Position numbers and translations under genes: made by a program
Shown here: positions 1-7,967 of the stretch, piece after piece
How the letters are laid out: each line of letters starts with the position of its first letter
Numbering within the stretch: the first letter of the stretch is position 1
Origin: JAVVEG01 sp041689205
GTDB taxonomy: Bacteria > Pseudomonadota > Gammaproteobacteria > Pseudomonadales > Pseudohongiellaceae
Assembly (NCBI GenBank): GCA_041689205.1
Contig: JBDNGQ010000060.1
Location: 1 to 18,760 of the forward strand
Direction of reading: 5' to 3'
DNA: 18,760 nt
The notes under the pieces: model-generated
The model's database searches: none
What the model saw: only the letters and a program-made list of their open reading frames with translations
What the model was told of the DNA's origin: nothing

Positions 1-140
1 GCGATATTCTCGACGCCTGCTTCCAACGCTGTGCCGGCATTGCCAGGCGCCACGTATACTTTTCCAACCAGCGGTGACTGGGCGACTTTCCATGCCAGAG
101 CGTGTTCACGGCCACCATTACCTAGTATCAGGATATTCAT
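1..140 (-). CDS. purD: Phosphoribosylamine-glycine ligase (GAR synthetase), N-terminal part only
   Basis: Only the first 46 codons lie in the window; the gene runs off the left edge. It starts MNILILGNGGREHALAWKVA, the nucleotide-binding start of PurD, followed by a VYVAPGNAGT segment also typical of the family. PurD is the cytoplasmic ATP-grasp enzyme that joins glycine to 5-phosphoribosylamine in purine synthesis. It starts 17 bp after the purH stop codon, with a purine-rich AAGAGAG stretch upstream of the ATG, so it is very probably the last visible gene of a fis-purH-purD transcript. The purH-purD pairing is common in gammaproteobacteria. The rest of the protein cannot be judged. Confidence 0.95.
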   Translation of the reverse strand, partial: MNILILGNGGREHALAWKVAQSPLVGKVYVAPGNAGTALEAGVENI

Positions 141-157
141 AAGGCTCTCTTTCTTGT

Positions 158-1750
158 TTAGTGCCTGAAATGCCGGACACCGGTGAACACCATGGCCATG
201 CCGGCTTCGTCGGCGGCGGCAATAACTTCAGCATCACGCATGGAGCCGCCTGGTTGAATAACAGCGGCAATGCCAGCTGCAGCAGCCGCATCAATGCCAT
301 CGCGGAAGGGGAAGAATGCATCGGAAGCCATCACTGATCCGCGCACTTCCAGGTTTTCGTCAGTTGCCTTAATGCCGGCGATTCTGGCGCTGTACACACG
401 GCTCATCTGTCCGGCACCGATGCCGATGGTTTGCTTGTTACGGCAATAGACAATTGCGTTGGACTTTACGAACATAGCCACCTGCCAGGCAAACAGCAGA
501 TCGTTGATCTCCTGCGCTGTCGGTTGACGTTTGCTGACCACCTGCAGTTCAGCCGCACTGATCTGATGAATATCGCGATCCTGAATCAGCAGTCCGCCAT
601 TGACGCGCTTGTAATCAAAAGCCGGCTGACGCTGCTGTGACCATGCGCCAGAACTGAGCACCCGCACATTCTGCTTAGTCGCCAGTACTGTCAGTGCCTG
701 AGTAGACACGCTGGGGGCGATAATGACTTCACTGAACTGCTGATCAATGATTTTCTGAGCAGTCGCCGCGTCGAGTTCTCGATTGAAGGCAATGATGCCG
801 CCAAACGCCGAGGTCGGGTCAGTCTGAAACGCCAGCTCATAGGCCTGCAGCAGTGAGGTGCTGACTGCTACACCACAGGGATTGGCATGTTTGACGATAA
901 CGCAGGCTGGCTCAGCAAAGGACTTTACACATTCCAGCGCGGCATCGGTGTCTGCAATATTATTGTATGAAAGCTCTTTACCCTGATGCTGAACAGCGGT
1001 GCTGATGCTGGCTTCCTGTGGACTTTTCTCAGTATAAAAGGCGGCGCTCTGGTGGGGATTTTCGCCGTAACGCAGATCCTGGCTTTTATGAAACTGGCTG
1101 GAATAAGTTCGCGGGAATACTGAAGCTTTTTTCTCAGCCTGCTCAGCAACAATGACTTTGCCCAGATAATTGGCAATAGCAGCATCGTAGGCTGCGGTAT
1201 GTTCAAAGGTTTTAACGGCCAGATCAAAGCGCGTACTCTGACTCAATGTTCCGCCATTATTTTTCAATTCTGAAATGATCGGTTCATAGTCGGAAGGATT
1301 TACCACGACACCAACCCAGGCATTATTTTTGGCCGCAGCGCGCAGCATAGTGGGCCCGCCGATATCAATATTCTCGATAGCTTCGGCAAGATCGCAATCG
1401 GGTCTGGCAACGGTGGCTTCAAACGGGTAGAGATTAACCACCACCAGATCAATCTGTGGAATCTGATGAGCGTTCATCACAGCTTCATCAATATCACGTC
1501 GTGCCAGGATGCCACCGTGTACTTTCGGATGCAGAGTTTTAACCCGACCATCCATCATTTCTGGAAAGCCGGTGTAATCCGCGATCTCGATGGCAGGAAT
1601 ATTTTCTGCCTGCAGTAATTTATAAGTGCCACCGGTGGAGAGTATTTCAATACCGGATTCATGCAGTGAGCGGGCAAAGGCAGTAATGCCGGATTTGTCA
1701 GATACGCTGATAAGAGCGCGCTGGACGATAGCGGTTTTTTTTGTAGACAT
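158..1750 (-). CDS. purH: Bifunctional AICAR transformylase / IMP cyclohydrolase
   Basis: This 530-residue protein has the normal PurH length (E. coli 529) and aligns with E. coli PurH, recalled from memory, from end to end. It catalyses the last two steps to IMP: formylation of AICAR with 10-formyl-THF, then ring closure. The N-terminal MGS-like cyclohydrolase domain (about 1-190) shows STGGTYKLL (38-46) and the FPEMMDGRVKTLHPKVHGG block (62-80). The C-terminal transformylase domain (about 200-530) shows SYNNIADTDAALECV (261-275) and the catalytic KHANPCGV motif (Lys287, His288). It ends FTGVRHFRH, as in E. coli. The ATG at 1750 fits the family start but has no Shine-Dalgarno sequence just upstream. 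An AAGGAG lies further up, in front of an out-of-frame ATG (1801-1803), and a run of eight A follows the start (see findings). It follows fis by 75 bp. Confidence 0.98.
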   Translation of the reverse strand: MSTKKTAIVQRALISVSDKSGITAFARSLHESGIEILSTGGTYKLLQAENIPAIEIADYTGFPEMMDGRVKTLHPKVHGGILARRDIDEAVMNAHQIPQIDLVVVNLYPFEATVARPDCDLAEAIENIDIGGPTMLRAAAKNNAWVGVVVNPSDYEPIISELKNNGGTLSQSTRFDLAVKTFEHTAAYDAAIANYLGKVIVAEQAEKKASVFPRTYSSQFHKSQDLRYGENPHQSAAFYTEKSPQEASISTAVQHQGKELSYNNIADTDAALECVKSFAEPACVIVKHANPCGVAVSTSLLQAYELAFQTDPTSAFGGIIAFNRELDAATAQKIIDQQFSEVIIAPSVSTQALTVLATKQNVRVLSSGAWSQQRQPAFDYKRVNGGLLIQDRDIHQISAAELQVVSKRQPTAQEINDLLFAWQVAMFVKSNAIVYCRNKQTIGIGAGQMSRVYSARIAGIKATDENLEVRGSVMASDAFFPFRDGIDAAAAAGIAAVIQPGGSMRDAEVIAAADEAGMAMVFTGVRHFRH

Positions 1751-1825
1751 GAGAACAGGCTTTTGATGTTACGGTGATGGAGTCGGCCTTCCTTTTTGAC
1801 CATTTACTCCTTAAGTTTCAGTGCC

Positions 1826-2131
1826 TTAAAGCAGTCCATACTGTTTAAGTTTTTTGCGTAAGGTGCCGCGGTTCATACCGAGCATAATAGACGCCTTGCT
1901 CTGATTGCTGCTGGTGTGACGCATAACCGCCTCTAACAGGGGAGCTTCCACTTCGGACAGCACCAGGTCATACAGGCCAGTCATTGAATCGTTACCTAAT
2001 TGCTCGAAATAGACTTCTAATGACCGCTCTACTTCCTGACGCAAGCTGCAGGGTTGTGGCTCATCGTGCAACTGGACCGGGTTGTCGAACTGAACACTTT
2101 GCGCGGGCATTAGATTATCCGTCATTGTCAT
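1826..2131 (-). CDS. fis: Fis family DNA-binding nucleoid protein
   Basis: This 101-residue protein matches Fis closely. The dimerisation region (about 28-70) carries SLEVYFEQL and LYDLVLSEVEAPLLEAVM. The C-terminal helix-turn-helix (about 72-101) reads NQSKASIMLGMNRGTLRKKL and ends KQYGLL, the Fis-type ending. Fis is a small homodimer that bends DNA and acts as a growth-phase regulator of rRNA promoters, recombination and many operons. The ATG overlaps the dusB TGA in an ATGA, and an AAGGAA ribosome binding site lies in the dusB 3' end, so translation is probably coupled to dusB. The dusB-fis arrangement is a well-known gammaproteobacterial hallmark. A second in-frame ATG two codons on is also possible. 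Confidence 0.97.
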   Translation of the reverse strand: MTMTDNLMPAQSVQFDNPVQLHDEPQPCSLRQEVERSLEVYFEQLGNDSMTGLYDLVLSEVEAPLLEAVMRHTSSNQSKASIMLGMNRGTLRKKLKQYGLL

Positions 2132-3117
2132 GCTGCTATTTCCTTATTAATTCGCAGAGTCTCAAAATATTCCTGGATGCATTCAATCTGAACCTGAATG
2201 GATTCTAGATGATTAAATCGTGATTTGAAACAGTTACCATCAGGCAAAGTTTTGCTGTACCAGGAGAGATGCTTGCGTGCGAACAGCAGGCCTTTGTCCT
2301 CTCCGTAGAACTCATGCAGGTGTCGCGTGTGCTGCAACAGAATCTCAGCGATTTCTGGAAGTAATTTTTCAGGAAGATGTCTCCCTGTTCTAAGATAATA
2401 ATCAATTTCCTGAAATATCCATGGCCGGCCCTGTGCCGCCCGTCCGATCATCAGACCATCGGCGCCGGTGTGACGAAGTACTTTCTCGGCTTTGATTGCA
2501 TCAACAATGTCACCATTAGCAATGACTGGAATTGTGACGGCGTGCTTAATTTCGGCAATGGTGTCGTACTCCGCGTCACCCATAAACCGGCACTCTCTGG
2601 TGCGGCCATGCACTGAGAGCATCTGCACTCCCTCGTCCTGGGCTATCAATGCAATATCAACGCCATTTCTCGATTCACGGCTCCAGCCAGTACGGATTTT
2701 CAGCGTAACAGGAACATCAACAGCGCTGACTACCGCATGCAGAATCTGCTGAACCAGATCACGATCTCTGAGCAGCGCGGAGCCAGCAGCTTTCTGTAAG
2801 ACTTTCTTGGCAGGGCAGCCCATATTGATATCAATGACATCGGCACCCATTGCTACGTTCAGCCGTGCTGCCTCTGCCATCATCTGCGCATCACCACCGG
2901 CAATCTGCACCACATTGGGGCCATGGTCGCGAGATTTGCGCAGGCGATCGCGGTATTTTCCTCTTTGCCAGCATTCACTGTCGCAGGGGATCATCTCAGC
3001 TACGGCCAACCCGGCGCCGTGTTGCAGGCATAACTCCCTGAACGGCTGGTCACTGACACCTGCCATCGGGGCGAGTATAAGCCGGTTGGGCAGCGTGTAA
3101 GGGCCGAGTTTGATCAT
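2128..3117 (-). CDS. dusB: tRNA-dihydrouridine synthase B
   Basis: This 329-residue flavoenzyme, with a TIM-barrel fold, reduces specific uridines in the tRNA D-loop to dihydrouridine using FMN and NADPH. Family blocks seen are NRLILAPMAGVSDQPFR near the N-terminus, DINMGCPAKKV with the catalytic Cys101, VPVTLKIRTGW, SVHGRTRECRFMG, PVIANGDI and GADGLMIGRAAQGRPWIF. The C-terminal helical tRNA-binding domain follows (about 245-329). The ATG at 3117 is chosen because it fits the family N-terminus. An in-frame GTG (3118-3120) sits just before it, directly after the stop of the upstream gene, and no good ribosome binding site decides between the two. The 3' end overlaps fis by 4 bp. Placement in front of fis supports DusB over DusA or DusC. 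Confidence 0.97.
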   Translation of the reverse strand: MIKLGPYTLPNRLILAPMAGVSDQPFRELCLQHGAGLAVAEMIPCDSECWQRGKYRDRLRKSRDHGPNVVQIAGGDAQMMAEAARLNVAMGADVIDINMGCPAKKVLQKAAGSALLRDRDLVQQILHAVVSAVDVPVTLKIRTGWSRESRNGVDIALIAQDEGVQMLSVHGRTRECRFMGDAEYDTIAEIKHAVTIPVIANGDIVDAIKAEKVLRHTGADGLMIGRAAQGRPWIFQEIDYYLRTGRHLPEKLLPEIAEILLQHTRHLHEFYGEDKGLLFARKHLSWYSKTLPDGNCFKSRFNHLESIQVQIECIQEYFETLRINKEIAA

Positions 3118-3120
3118 CAC

Positions 3121-4107
3121 TTAATCCAGATTGCCGAGGAATACTTCGTAGTTTATCGCATTACTGCCAGGATCAACGATATCCACACGGACCTGAACGC
3201 TGGTATTGGGTGGCATCAACGTCATTTCCTGCAATTCCTCCGGCAGGTATTCCTGGGGCAGAAAGCTGCGCATGCCGACCGACTTCTGATCAATATCAGT
3301 GAATTTCAACCTCAAAGCAGGGAAAGGCTGAGCAAATGTGGCATCGTTACGGACACTCAGACTTACCAGCAAGGCGTTTGCAGTCTCGGGATGGCTTCGC
3401 ACCACCAGGTTCTCACTGCTGATCGCAGTCAGATCGCGCTGCGCAGCCACCGTGCAGGGTAACTGAGCACACATCCATTCAATCCGTGGTCGCCACTGCG
3501 CCTGCAGGCTCAATTCGTCGCGTTTAAACCAGATTAACTGCAGGCCCAGGGTGATGATAAGCAGAATTGCCAGTATCGCAGTGCCAGCTGTTTTTAGCAG
3601 ATTGGCCTGATCTTTTTGCCAGGCGTGTATCTCGACTGGTGCGGAAAACTCATGCAGTGCGACACGATTAGCCGGGCTGAATTGTTCTGCCTCATCATTA
3701 TCCTGCAGATCAGCCTCAAAAGCAGACGAACGGCTGGCGAACAGCAGTGGTTCTTTGCGTTCAGCATCGGCTTCATAGAACATCGGCTGTTGAGCACTTA
3801 CCGGCTCTTCATCTGGCAGTGGATCTTCTGCGAGCAATTCCCAGCCTGGTTGTGAATCTGCGTCAGACTCCGTGTCATATCCGGATTCTATCTGCCGTGC
3901 TGATGCCAACCGCGCAGCTTCCGTATCAGCGTCAGCAGCGCTCTGTTCTGTCTGAATTGGTGCATCACTGTCAAAAAAATTATCGGCTGCAACAAATACA
4001 TGCAGACAGGCGCCACACCGCACATTTCCATCGGCAGCTTGCAGTTGTGCAGTAGTTACCTTAAATGCTGTCTGACAATGCGGACAACGGGTAATAAAAG
4101 AGTGCAT
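3121..4107 (-). CDS. Zinc-ribbon, single-pass membrane protein of the DUF3426 type
   Basis: A 328-residue protein of unknown function. Residues 1-38 form an MJ0042-type zinc ribbon with CPHC (Cys8, Cys11) and CGAC (Cys31, Cys34). An acidic, low-complexity linker rich in Asp, Glu and Ala spans about 45-160. One hydrophobic helix (about 171-194, AILAILLIITLGLQLIWF) is followed by a Lys-Arg pair. The C-terminal DUF3426 region (about 200-328) contains two cysteines (213 and 218). The likely topology is a cytoplasmic zinc ribbon with the C-terminal domain in the periplasm, but this is inferred. Its ATG directly follows the prmA TAA and its own TAA directly precedes the dusB start, so it is tightly built into the prmA-dusB-fis operon. 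From memory a comparable gene sits here in Pseudomonas. No function should be assigned. Confidence 0.9.
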   Translation of the reverse strand: MHSFITRCPHCQTAFKVTTAQLQAADGNVRCGACLHVFVAADNFFDSDAPIQTEQSAADADTEAARLASARQIESGYDTESDADSQPGWELLAEDPLPDEEPVSAQQPMFYEADAERKEPLLFASRSSAFEADLQDNDEAEQFSPANRVALHEFSAPVEIHAWQKDQANLLKTAGTAILAILLIITLGLQLIWFKRDELSLQAQWRPRIEWMCAQLPCTVAAQRDLTAISSENLVVRSHPETANALLVSLSVRNDATFAQPFPALRLKFTDIDQKSVGMRSFLPQEYLPEELQEMTLMPPNTSVQVRVDIVDPGSNAINYEVFLGNLD

Positions 4108-4992
4108 TTATTGTCGCCTTATCCCGTCAATACGGACCCATTCATCCCGGTGAACAGGAACGTTCATTTCGAAATATTGATCATAAGTCTGCAGCAAGGC
4201 TGAAGTCTGTTCAGACAGTACACCGGAAAGAACTATTCGCCCACCTGGCCGGGTCAACCGGGCCAGAATCGGTGTCAACTCCTGAAGCGGGCCGGAGAGA
4301 ATATTTGCCAGCATAAAATCTGCTGGCTGATGTTGTTTTTTATCAGGCAGATAGACTGCTAATTGATCCGCTGCTATACCATTCATCTCGCGATTATTGG
4401 CACAGGCAATAATAGCCTGCGGATCGTTATCAATGGCCACTACCTGAGTGGCGCCGCACAGTACCGCCGCAATAGCGAGAATGCCGGAGCCACAGCCATA
4501 ATCGATAACCGTTTTACCCTGCATGTCCTGTGCATCAATCCATTCCAGACACAGCGCTGTGGTGGGATGCGTGCCGGTGCCAAAAGCCAGACCAGGGTCG
4601 AGCAGGATATTCAATGCGTCAGGTTCGGGAGGTGGTGTCCAGCTTGGACATACCCATAAGCGTTTGCCGAAGCGCATCGGCTTAAAGTCTGCCATCCAGG
4701 CGCGCTCCCAGTCGATATCCTCAACAATTTCATAACGCAGTGAGTCACTCAGATCCAGACCGCTGGCTTTGTGCACAGTGACAGCAACAGCCTGTACGTT
4801 CACCGGCTGTTCGAACAGTCCAGTGACATCGGTCTGCGCCCACAACGGTGTGCTGCCTGGCTCCAGCTGAAATACCGCTTCGTCCTCGGCATCCTGCATG
4901 GTCACCGATACCGCGCCCAGTTCCTGCAGGGCCAGTTCAATGCTGGCCGCCTGCGCTTCAGCAACGCGCACTGTGATCTGATGCCAGGGCAT
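4108..4992 (-). CDS. prmA: Ribosomal protein L11 methyltransferase
   Basis: A 294-residue protein (E. coli PrmA has 293) that trimethylates several amino groups of ribosomal protein L11 with S-adenosylmethionine in the cytoplasm. The small N-terminal substrate-recognition domain (about 1-55) begins MPWHQITVRV. It is followed by the EDIDWERAWMADFKPMRFG block (91-109) and LAFGTGTHPTTALCL (135-149). The class I Rossmann SAM-binding motif is VIDYGCGSGILAIAA (162-176), with an acidic loop at AIDNDPQA. The substrate loop ANILSGPL (229-236) corresponds to the NPPY-like motif of PrmA. It starts 33 bp after accC, with an AAGG about 10 bases upstream. Its TAA is directly followed by the ATG of the zinc-ribbon gene. 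Confidence 0.97.
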   Translation of the reverse strand: MPWHQITVRVAEAQAASIELALQELGAVSVTMQDAEDEAVFQLEPGSTPLWAQTDVTGLFEQPVNVQAVAVTVHKASGLDLSDSLRYEIVEDIDWERAWMADFKPMRFGKRLWVCPSWTPPPEPDALNILLDPGLAFGTGTHPTTALCLEWIDAQDMQGKTVIDYGCGSGILAIAAVLCGATQVVAIDNDPQAIIACANNREMNGIAADQLAVYLPDKKQHQPADFMLANILSGPLQELTPILARLTRPGGRIVLSGVLSEQTSALLQTYDQYFEMNVPVHRDEWVRIDGIRRQ

Positions 4993-5025
4993 ATCGGTGT
5001 GACCTTGTTGCTTACCCGACGCTGA

Positions 5026-6384
5026 TTACCCGGCGGGTTTGTTGGATGATTTAAGTTTGTGCTCAAGGTAGTGGATATTAACGCCACCTTTCTGGAATTC
5101 CGAATCGCGCACAATTTCTTTCTGCAAGGCAGTATTGGTGCGAATGCCATCGATCAGCAGTTCATCCAGGGCATTATGCATCCGGGCCAAAGCATGCGCA
5201 CGGTCTTCGCCATGGGTGATCAGCTTGGCGATCAGCGAATCGTAGTAAGGCGGCACGGTGTAGCCGCTGTAGATGTGCGAGTCCACGCGCACGCCATTGC
5301 CACCTGGGGCATGGAACAGATTGATTTTGCCGGGACAGGGCAGGAAAGTAACCGGATCTTCGGCATTGATCCGACATTCAAAGGAGTGACCTTTGATCAC
5401 GACATCTGACTGTTTGATGGACAATGGCTCACCGCTGGCGATCAGCAACTGTTGTTTAACAATGTCGATACCGGTCACCATTTCGGTGACGGGATGCTCA
5501 ACCTGAACACGGGTATTCATCTCGATGAAAAAGAACTGTTCATCCTGATATAAAAACTCCATGGTGCCAGCGCCGCGGTAGTTCATGTTGATGCAGGCTT
5601 TAACACAGGTATCGGCGACTTTCTGGCGAATGTGGTCAGGAATACCAGGTGCGGGAGCCTCTTCCAGCACTTTCTGGTGACGTCGCTGCATGGAACAGTC
5701 ACGGTCGCCCAGATGAATGGCATTACCCTGGCCATCGGCGAGAATCTGAATTTCAACGTGGCGGGGATTTTCCAGAAATTTTTCCAGATAAACCACGCCG
5801 CTGCCAAAGAAGGCTTTCGCTTCTGACTGGGTTACGTAAATGGCTTTTAACAGGGCGGCTTCGCTGTGCACAACGCGCATGCCACGTCCGCCGCCACCAG
5901 CTGCCGCTTTGATGATAACCGGATAACCGATTTCCCGTGCGATTGCCAGAGTGCGATCCTTATTATCATCAATCGGTCCATCGGAGCCGGGAACAGTTGG
6001 TACACCAGAGGCGCGCATTACGCTGATAGCGGAAACCTTATCACCCATCAGGCGGATGGTCTCAGGGCGCGGGCCGATAAAAATAAAACCGCTTTTCTCC
6101 ACCTGTTCAGCAAAGTCGGCGTTCTCTGATAGAAAACCATAACCGGGATGAATTGCCACTGCATCAGAAACTTCAGTGGCACTGATAATGGCGGGCACAT
6201 TTAAATAACTGTCAGCAGCATTGGCGGGGCCGATACAGACGGATTCGTCGGCGAGGCGAACGTGCATCAGGTCGCGGTCTGCGCTTGAATGAACGGCCAC
6301 AGTTTTGATACCCAGTTCTTTACAGGCGCGCAGCACTCTAAGTGCAATTTCGCCGCGATTGGCAATAAGAACTTTCTCAAACAT
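5026..6384 (-). CDS. accC: Acetyl-CoA carboxylase, biotin carboxylase subunit
   Basis: A 452-residue ATP-grasp enzyme of normal length (E. coli 449). It carboxylates the biotin on AccB with bicarbonate and ATP, the first half-reaction of malonyl-CoA formation in the cytoplasm. Visible features are the N-terminal FEKVLIANRGEIALRVLRA, the HPGYGFLSENADFA block (79-92), Lys116 and Lys159, the glycine-rich ATP lid AAAGGGGRGMRVV (160-172), His209 in the RHVEIQ segment, and the metal and bicarbonate site FFIEMNTRVQVEHPVTE (285-301) with Glu288 and Arg292. Arg338 lies in FECRINAEDP. The ATG has a good GAAAGG eight bases upstream. It lies 36 bp downstream of accB, the standard accBC pair. The carboxyltransferase subunits AccA and AccD are not in the window. 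Confidence 0.98.
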   Translation of the reverse strand: MFEKVLIANRGEIALRVLRACKELGIKTVAVHSSADRDLMHVRLADESVCIGPANAADSYLNVPAIISATEVSDAVAIHPGYGFLSENADFAEQVEKSGFIFIGPRPETIRLMGDKVSAISVMRASGVPTVPGSDGPIDDNKDRTLAIAREIGYPVIIKAAAGGGGRGMRVVHSEAALLKAIYVTQSEAKAFFGSGVVYLEKFLENPRHVEIQILADGQGNAIHLGDRDCSMQRRHQKVLEEAPAPGIPDHIRQKVADTCVKACINMNYRGAGTMEFLYQDEQFFFIEMNTRVQVEHPVTEMVTGIDIVKQQLLIASGEPLSIKQSDVVIKGHSFECRINAEDPVTFLPCPGKINLFHAPGGNGVRVDSHIYSGYTVPPYYDSLIAKLITHGEDRAHALARMHNALDELLIDGIRTNTALQKEIVRDSEFQKGGVNIHYLEHKLKSSNKPAG

Positions 6385-6420
6385 GAGATAAACCTTTCTC
6401 GTTAATATGGGGAGGTTGAG

Positions 6421-6864
6421 TTAAACGATTGTTACCAGAGGCTGATCAAATTCGACAGGCTCTCCATCATCCACCAGAATAGCTTCGATCACACCGGTAT
6501 GATCTGCCTCAATCTGGTTCATCATCTTCATTGCCTCCACGATGCAGATTGGGTCACCGACCTTAACATGCTGTCCAATTTCAACAAACGCAGGTGATGA
6601 GGGTGAGGGTGAGCGATAGAAAGTGCCGACCATGGGAGATTTAACGACGTTTCCGCGCATCTTTTTAGTATCAGCTTCGGGGGCAGCGGGAGCTGGCGAG
6701 GCAGGAGCTGCGTATGCAGCTGGCGCTGACTGCATCTGCATGGGTACCGAATATTTACTCATGCGGCTGATGCGGACAGCTTCTTCGCCTTCCTTGATCT
6801 CAATCTCCGCTATGTCGGAAGATTGCAAAAGCTCGATGAGTTTTTTTACTTTTCTAATATCCAT
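6421..6864 (-). CDS. accB: Biotin carboxyl carrier protein of acetyl-CoA carboxylase
   Basis: This 147-residue carrier protein has the three expected parts. The N-terminal segment MDIRKVKKLIELLQ with the SDIAEIEIKEGEEAVRI stretch covers 1-33. A flexible Ala/Pro-rich linker covers about 45-66. The biotinyl domain (about 72-147) holds the modification site EAMKMMN, with Lys113 the predicted biotinylated residue, and the thumb-like SPMVGTFYRSPSPSSPAF (76-93) typical of bacterial BCCP. Biotin on Lys113 moves carboxyl groups from AccC to AccA/AccD. No strong ribosome binding site is visible at the ATG; the nearest candidate is a GAGAG about 14 bases upstream. It lies between aroQ (57 bp upstream) and accC. 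In E. coli AccB limits accBC transcription; the sequence here neither confirms nor excludes that. Confidence 0.98.
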   Translation of the reverse strand: MDIRKVKKLIELLQSSDIAEIEIKEGEEAVRISRMSKYSVPMQMQSAPAAYAAPASPAPAAPEADTKKMRGNVVKSPMVGTFYRSPSPSSPAFVEIGQHVKVGDPICIVEAMKMMNQIEADHTGVIEAILVDDGEPVEFDQPLVTIV

Positions 6865-6921
6865 GATAGTGATGTTCTCTCAGTAATAAGTTAATAGTCG
6901 CGGTTGACCCCGCTGGTGATG

Positions 6922-7368
6922 TTATATTTTTTTCTTTATCAGCCTCAGAGCAGCATCAAGGGCAAGTTCGTATCCCTGTGAGCCTAATCCGGTGATGGTT
7001 CCAACTGCTATATCAGAAAACCACGAGTTATGTCGAAAAGCTTCCCGTTTATGGACGTTAGACAGGTGGACTTCAATAAAAGGAATGTTTACCGCGAGGA
7101 TCGCATCGCGCAGCGCAATGCTGGTATGCGTGAATGCGGCTGGATTAAAAATTATAAAGTTAACGCCTTCATTTCTGGCATCGTGGATGCGTTCAATGAG
7201 TTCGTATTCTGCATTGCTCTGCAGGTGCAGCAGGTGATGACCCGCTTCCAGGCATTGATAACTCAGGCGGGCGTTGATGTCGGCGAGGGTCTCATTACCA
7301 TAGACTTCCGGCTCGCGGGTGCCTAGCAGATTGAGGTTGGGGCCATGCAGTACCAGTATTGTTGCCAT
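6922..7368 (-). CDS. aroQ: Type II 3-dehydroquinate dehydratase
   Basis: A 148-residue protein of the type II (dodecameric) 3-dehydroquinase family, which removes water from 3-dehydroquinate in the shikimate pathway. It begins MATILVLHGPNLNLLGTREP with the catalytic Tyr23 in PEVYG, followed by LQSNAEYELIERIH (49-62), INPAAFTH-like FNPAAFTHTSIALRDA (74-89) and FIEVHLSNVHKREAFRH (97-113) with catalytic His101. The ATG at 7368 is used because it gives the exact family N-terminus. The frame stays open to a TTG at 7395, but that would add nine unconserved residues. The ribosome binding site (GCGCGGAT) is weak. The aroQ-accB-accC order is common in gammaproteobacteria. The 121 bp upstream are AT-rich and could hold a promoter for this block, but I found no convincing hexamer pair. 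Confidence 0.96.
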   Translation of the reverse strand: MATILVLHGPNLNLLGTREPEVYGNETLADINARLSYQCLEAGHHLLHLQSNAEYELIERIHDARNEGVNFIIFNPAAFTHTSIALRDAILAVNIPFIEVHLSNVHKREAFRHNSWFSDIAVGTITGLGSQGYELALDAALRLIKKKI

Positions 7369-7489
7369 ATATCCGCGCCGATGCAGGAGGGTCAATATTT
7401 CACACGTTTAACTATTTTGGCAGCATTTTCGCAGATTATTTTGCAGGTTTCACCAAAAAAATCTGTTCGCCGGGATTCAGAGGACAGAC

Positions 7490-7960
7490 TTACAGCAGAA
7501 TTTCGATTTCCCGCTTTTGCAGGGGATAACAGAGTCCATCATCGGAACAGCCCTGGTATTCAAATAACAGGGTAAATTTTTCAGCGATTATTGCAGGTAA
7601 AGCCACCGAGGTCAGAGCATCGCCGTAATAAACCACGACATCACCAAAAAACTCATCGTTGTGTGAGACGCCCTCTGACAGCGTGGTCAGTAATTCGAAT
7701 ACCTGCTCCGTATCAGTGGCGGAAACTGCTGTAAACCGGAATTTATCCTGATAGAGATAATAGCCTGGCGCTATTTGCCAATGAATGCTGAGGCGCTCAG
7801 CGGAATCTATGCTGGTGTAGAACTGAAAAGCCTCATCAACCGGCAGAAATCTGGATTCGCCAAAGGGCGAAGTGCCAGAGGAAAATGTCTGGGCGCCCGC
7901 AGATGAAAGCACCAGCGCCAGTAAGGGCAACAATAGCAAAGCCTTTACTCCGGAGCGCAT
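7490..7960 (-). CDS. Stand-alone DsbD N-terminal (nDsbD) periplasmic domain protein
   Basis: A 156-residue exported protein. The ATG at 7960 opens a clear signal peptide (positive MRSGVK, hydrophobic LLLLPLLALVL, cleavage likely after AGA near residue 23). The mature part matches only the N-terminal domain of E. coli DsbD: SRFLPVDEAF, HWQIAPGYYLYQDKFRF, DEFFGDVVVYYG, and FEYQGCSDDGLCYP with Cys138 and Cys144, spaced as E. coli Cys103 and Cys109. In DsbD this domain passes electrons to periplasmic partners (DsbC, CcmG). The eight-helix membrane domain and the C-terminal thioredoxin domain are absent; a TAA follows at once, with no remnant in the next 120 bp. It begins 7 bp after fabB, so it is probably coupled to it. 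It may be a dedicated adaptor or the surviving end of a lost dsbD. A longer frame upstream overlaps fabB and is less likely. Confidence 0.88.
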   Translation of the reverse strand: MRSGVKALLLLPLLALVLSSAGAQTFSSGTSPFGESRFLPVDEAFQFYTSIDSAERLSIHWQIAPGYYLYQDKFRFTAVSATDTEQVFELLTTLSEGVSHNDEFFGDVVVYYGDALTSVALPAIIAEKFTLLFEYQGCSDDGLCYPLQKREIEILL

Positions 7961-7967
7961 TGGGCGC

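Noticed and set aside
7366..7393. TTGACC and ATATAT spaced 17 bases apart on the minus strand, promoter-like
   Set aside because: The -10 would overlap the aroQ start codon, so transcription would begin inside the gene.
7369..7395. Upstream TTG start extending AroQ by nine residues
   Set aside because: The family starts at MATILVLHGPNLN, and the extension is unconserved with no better ribosome binding site.
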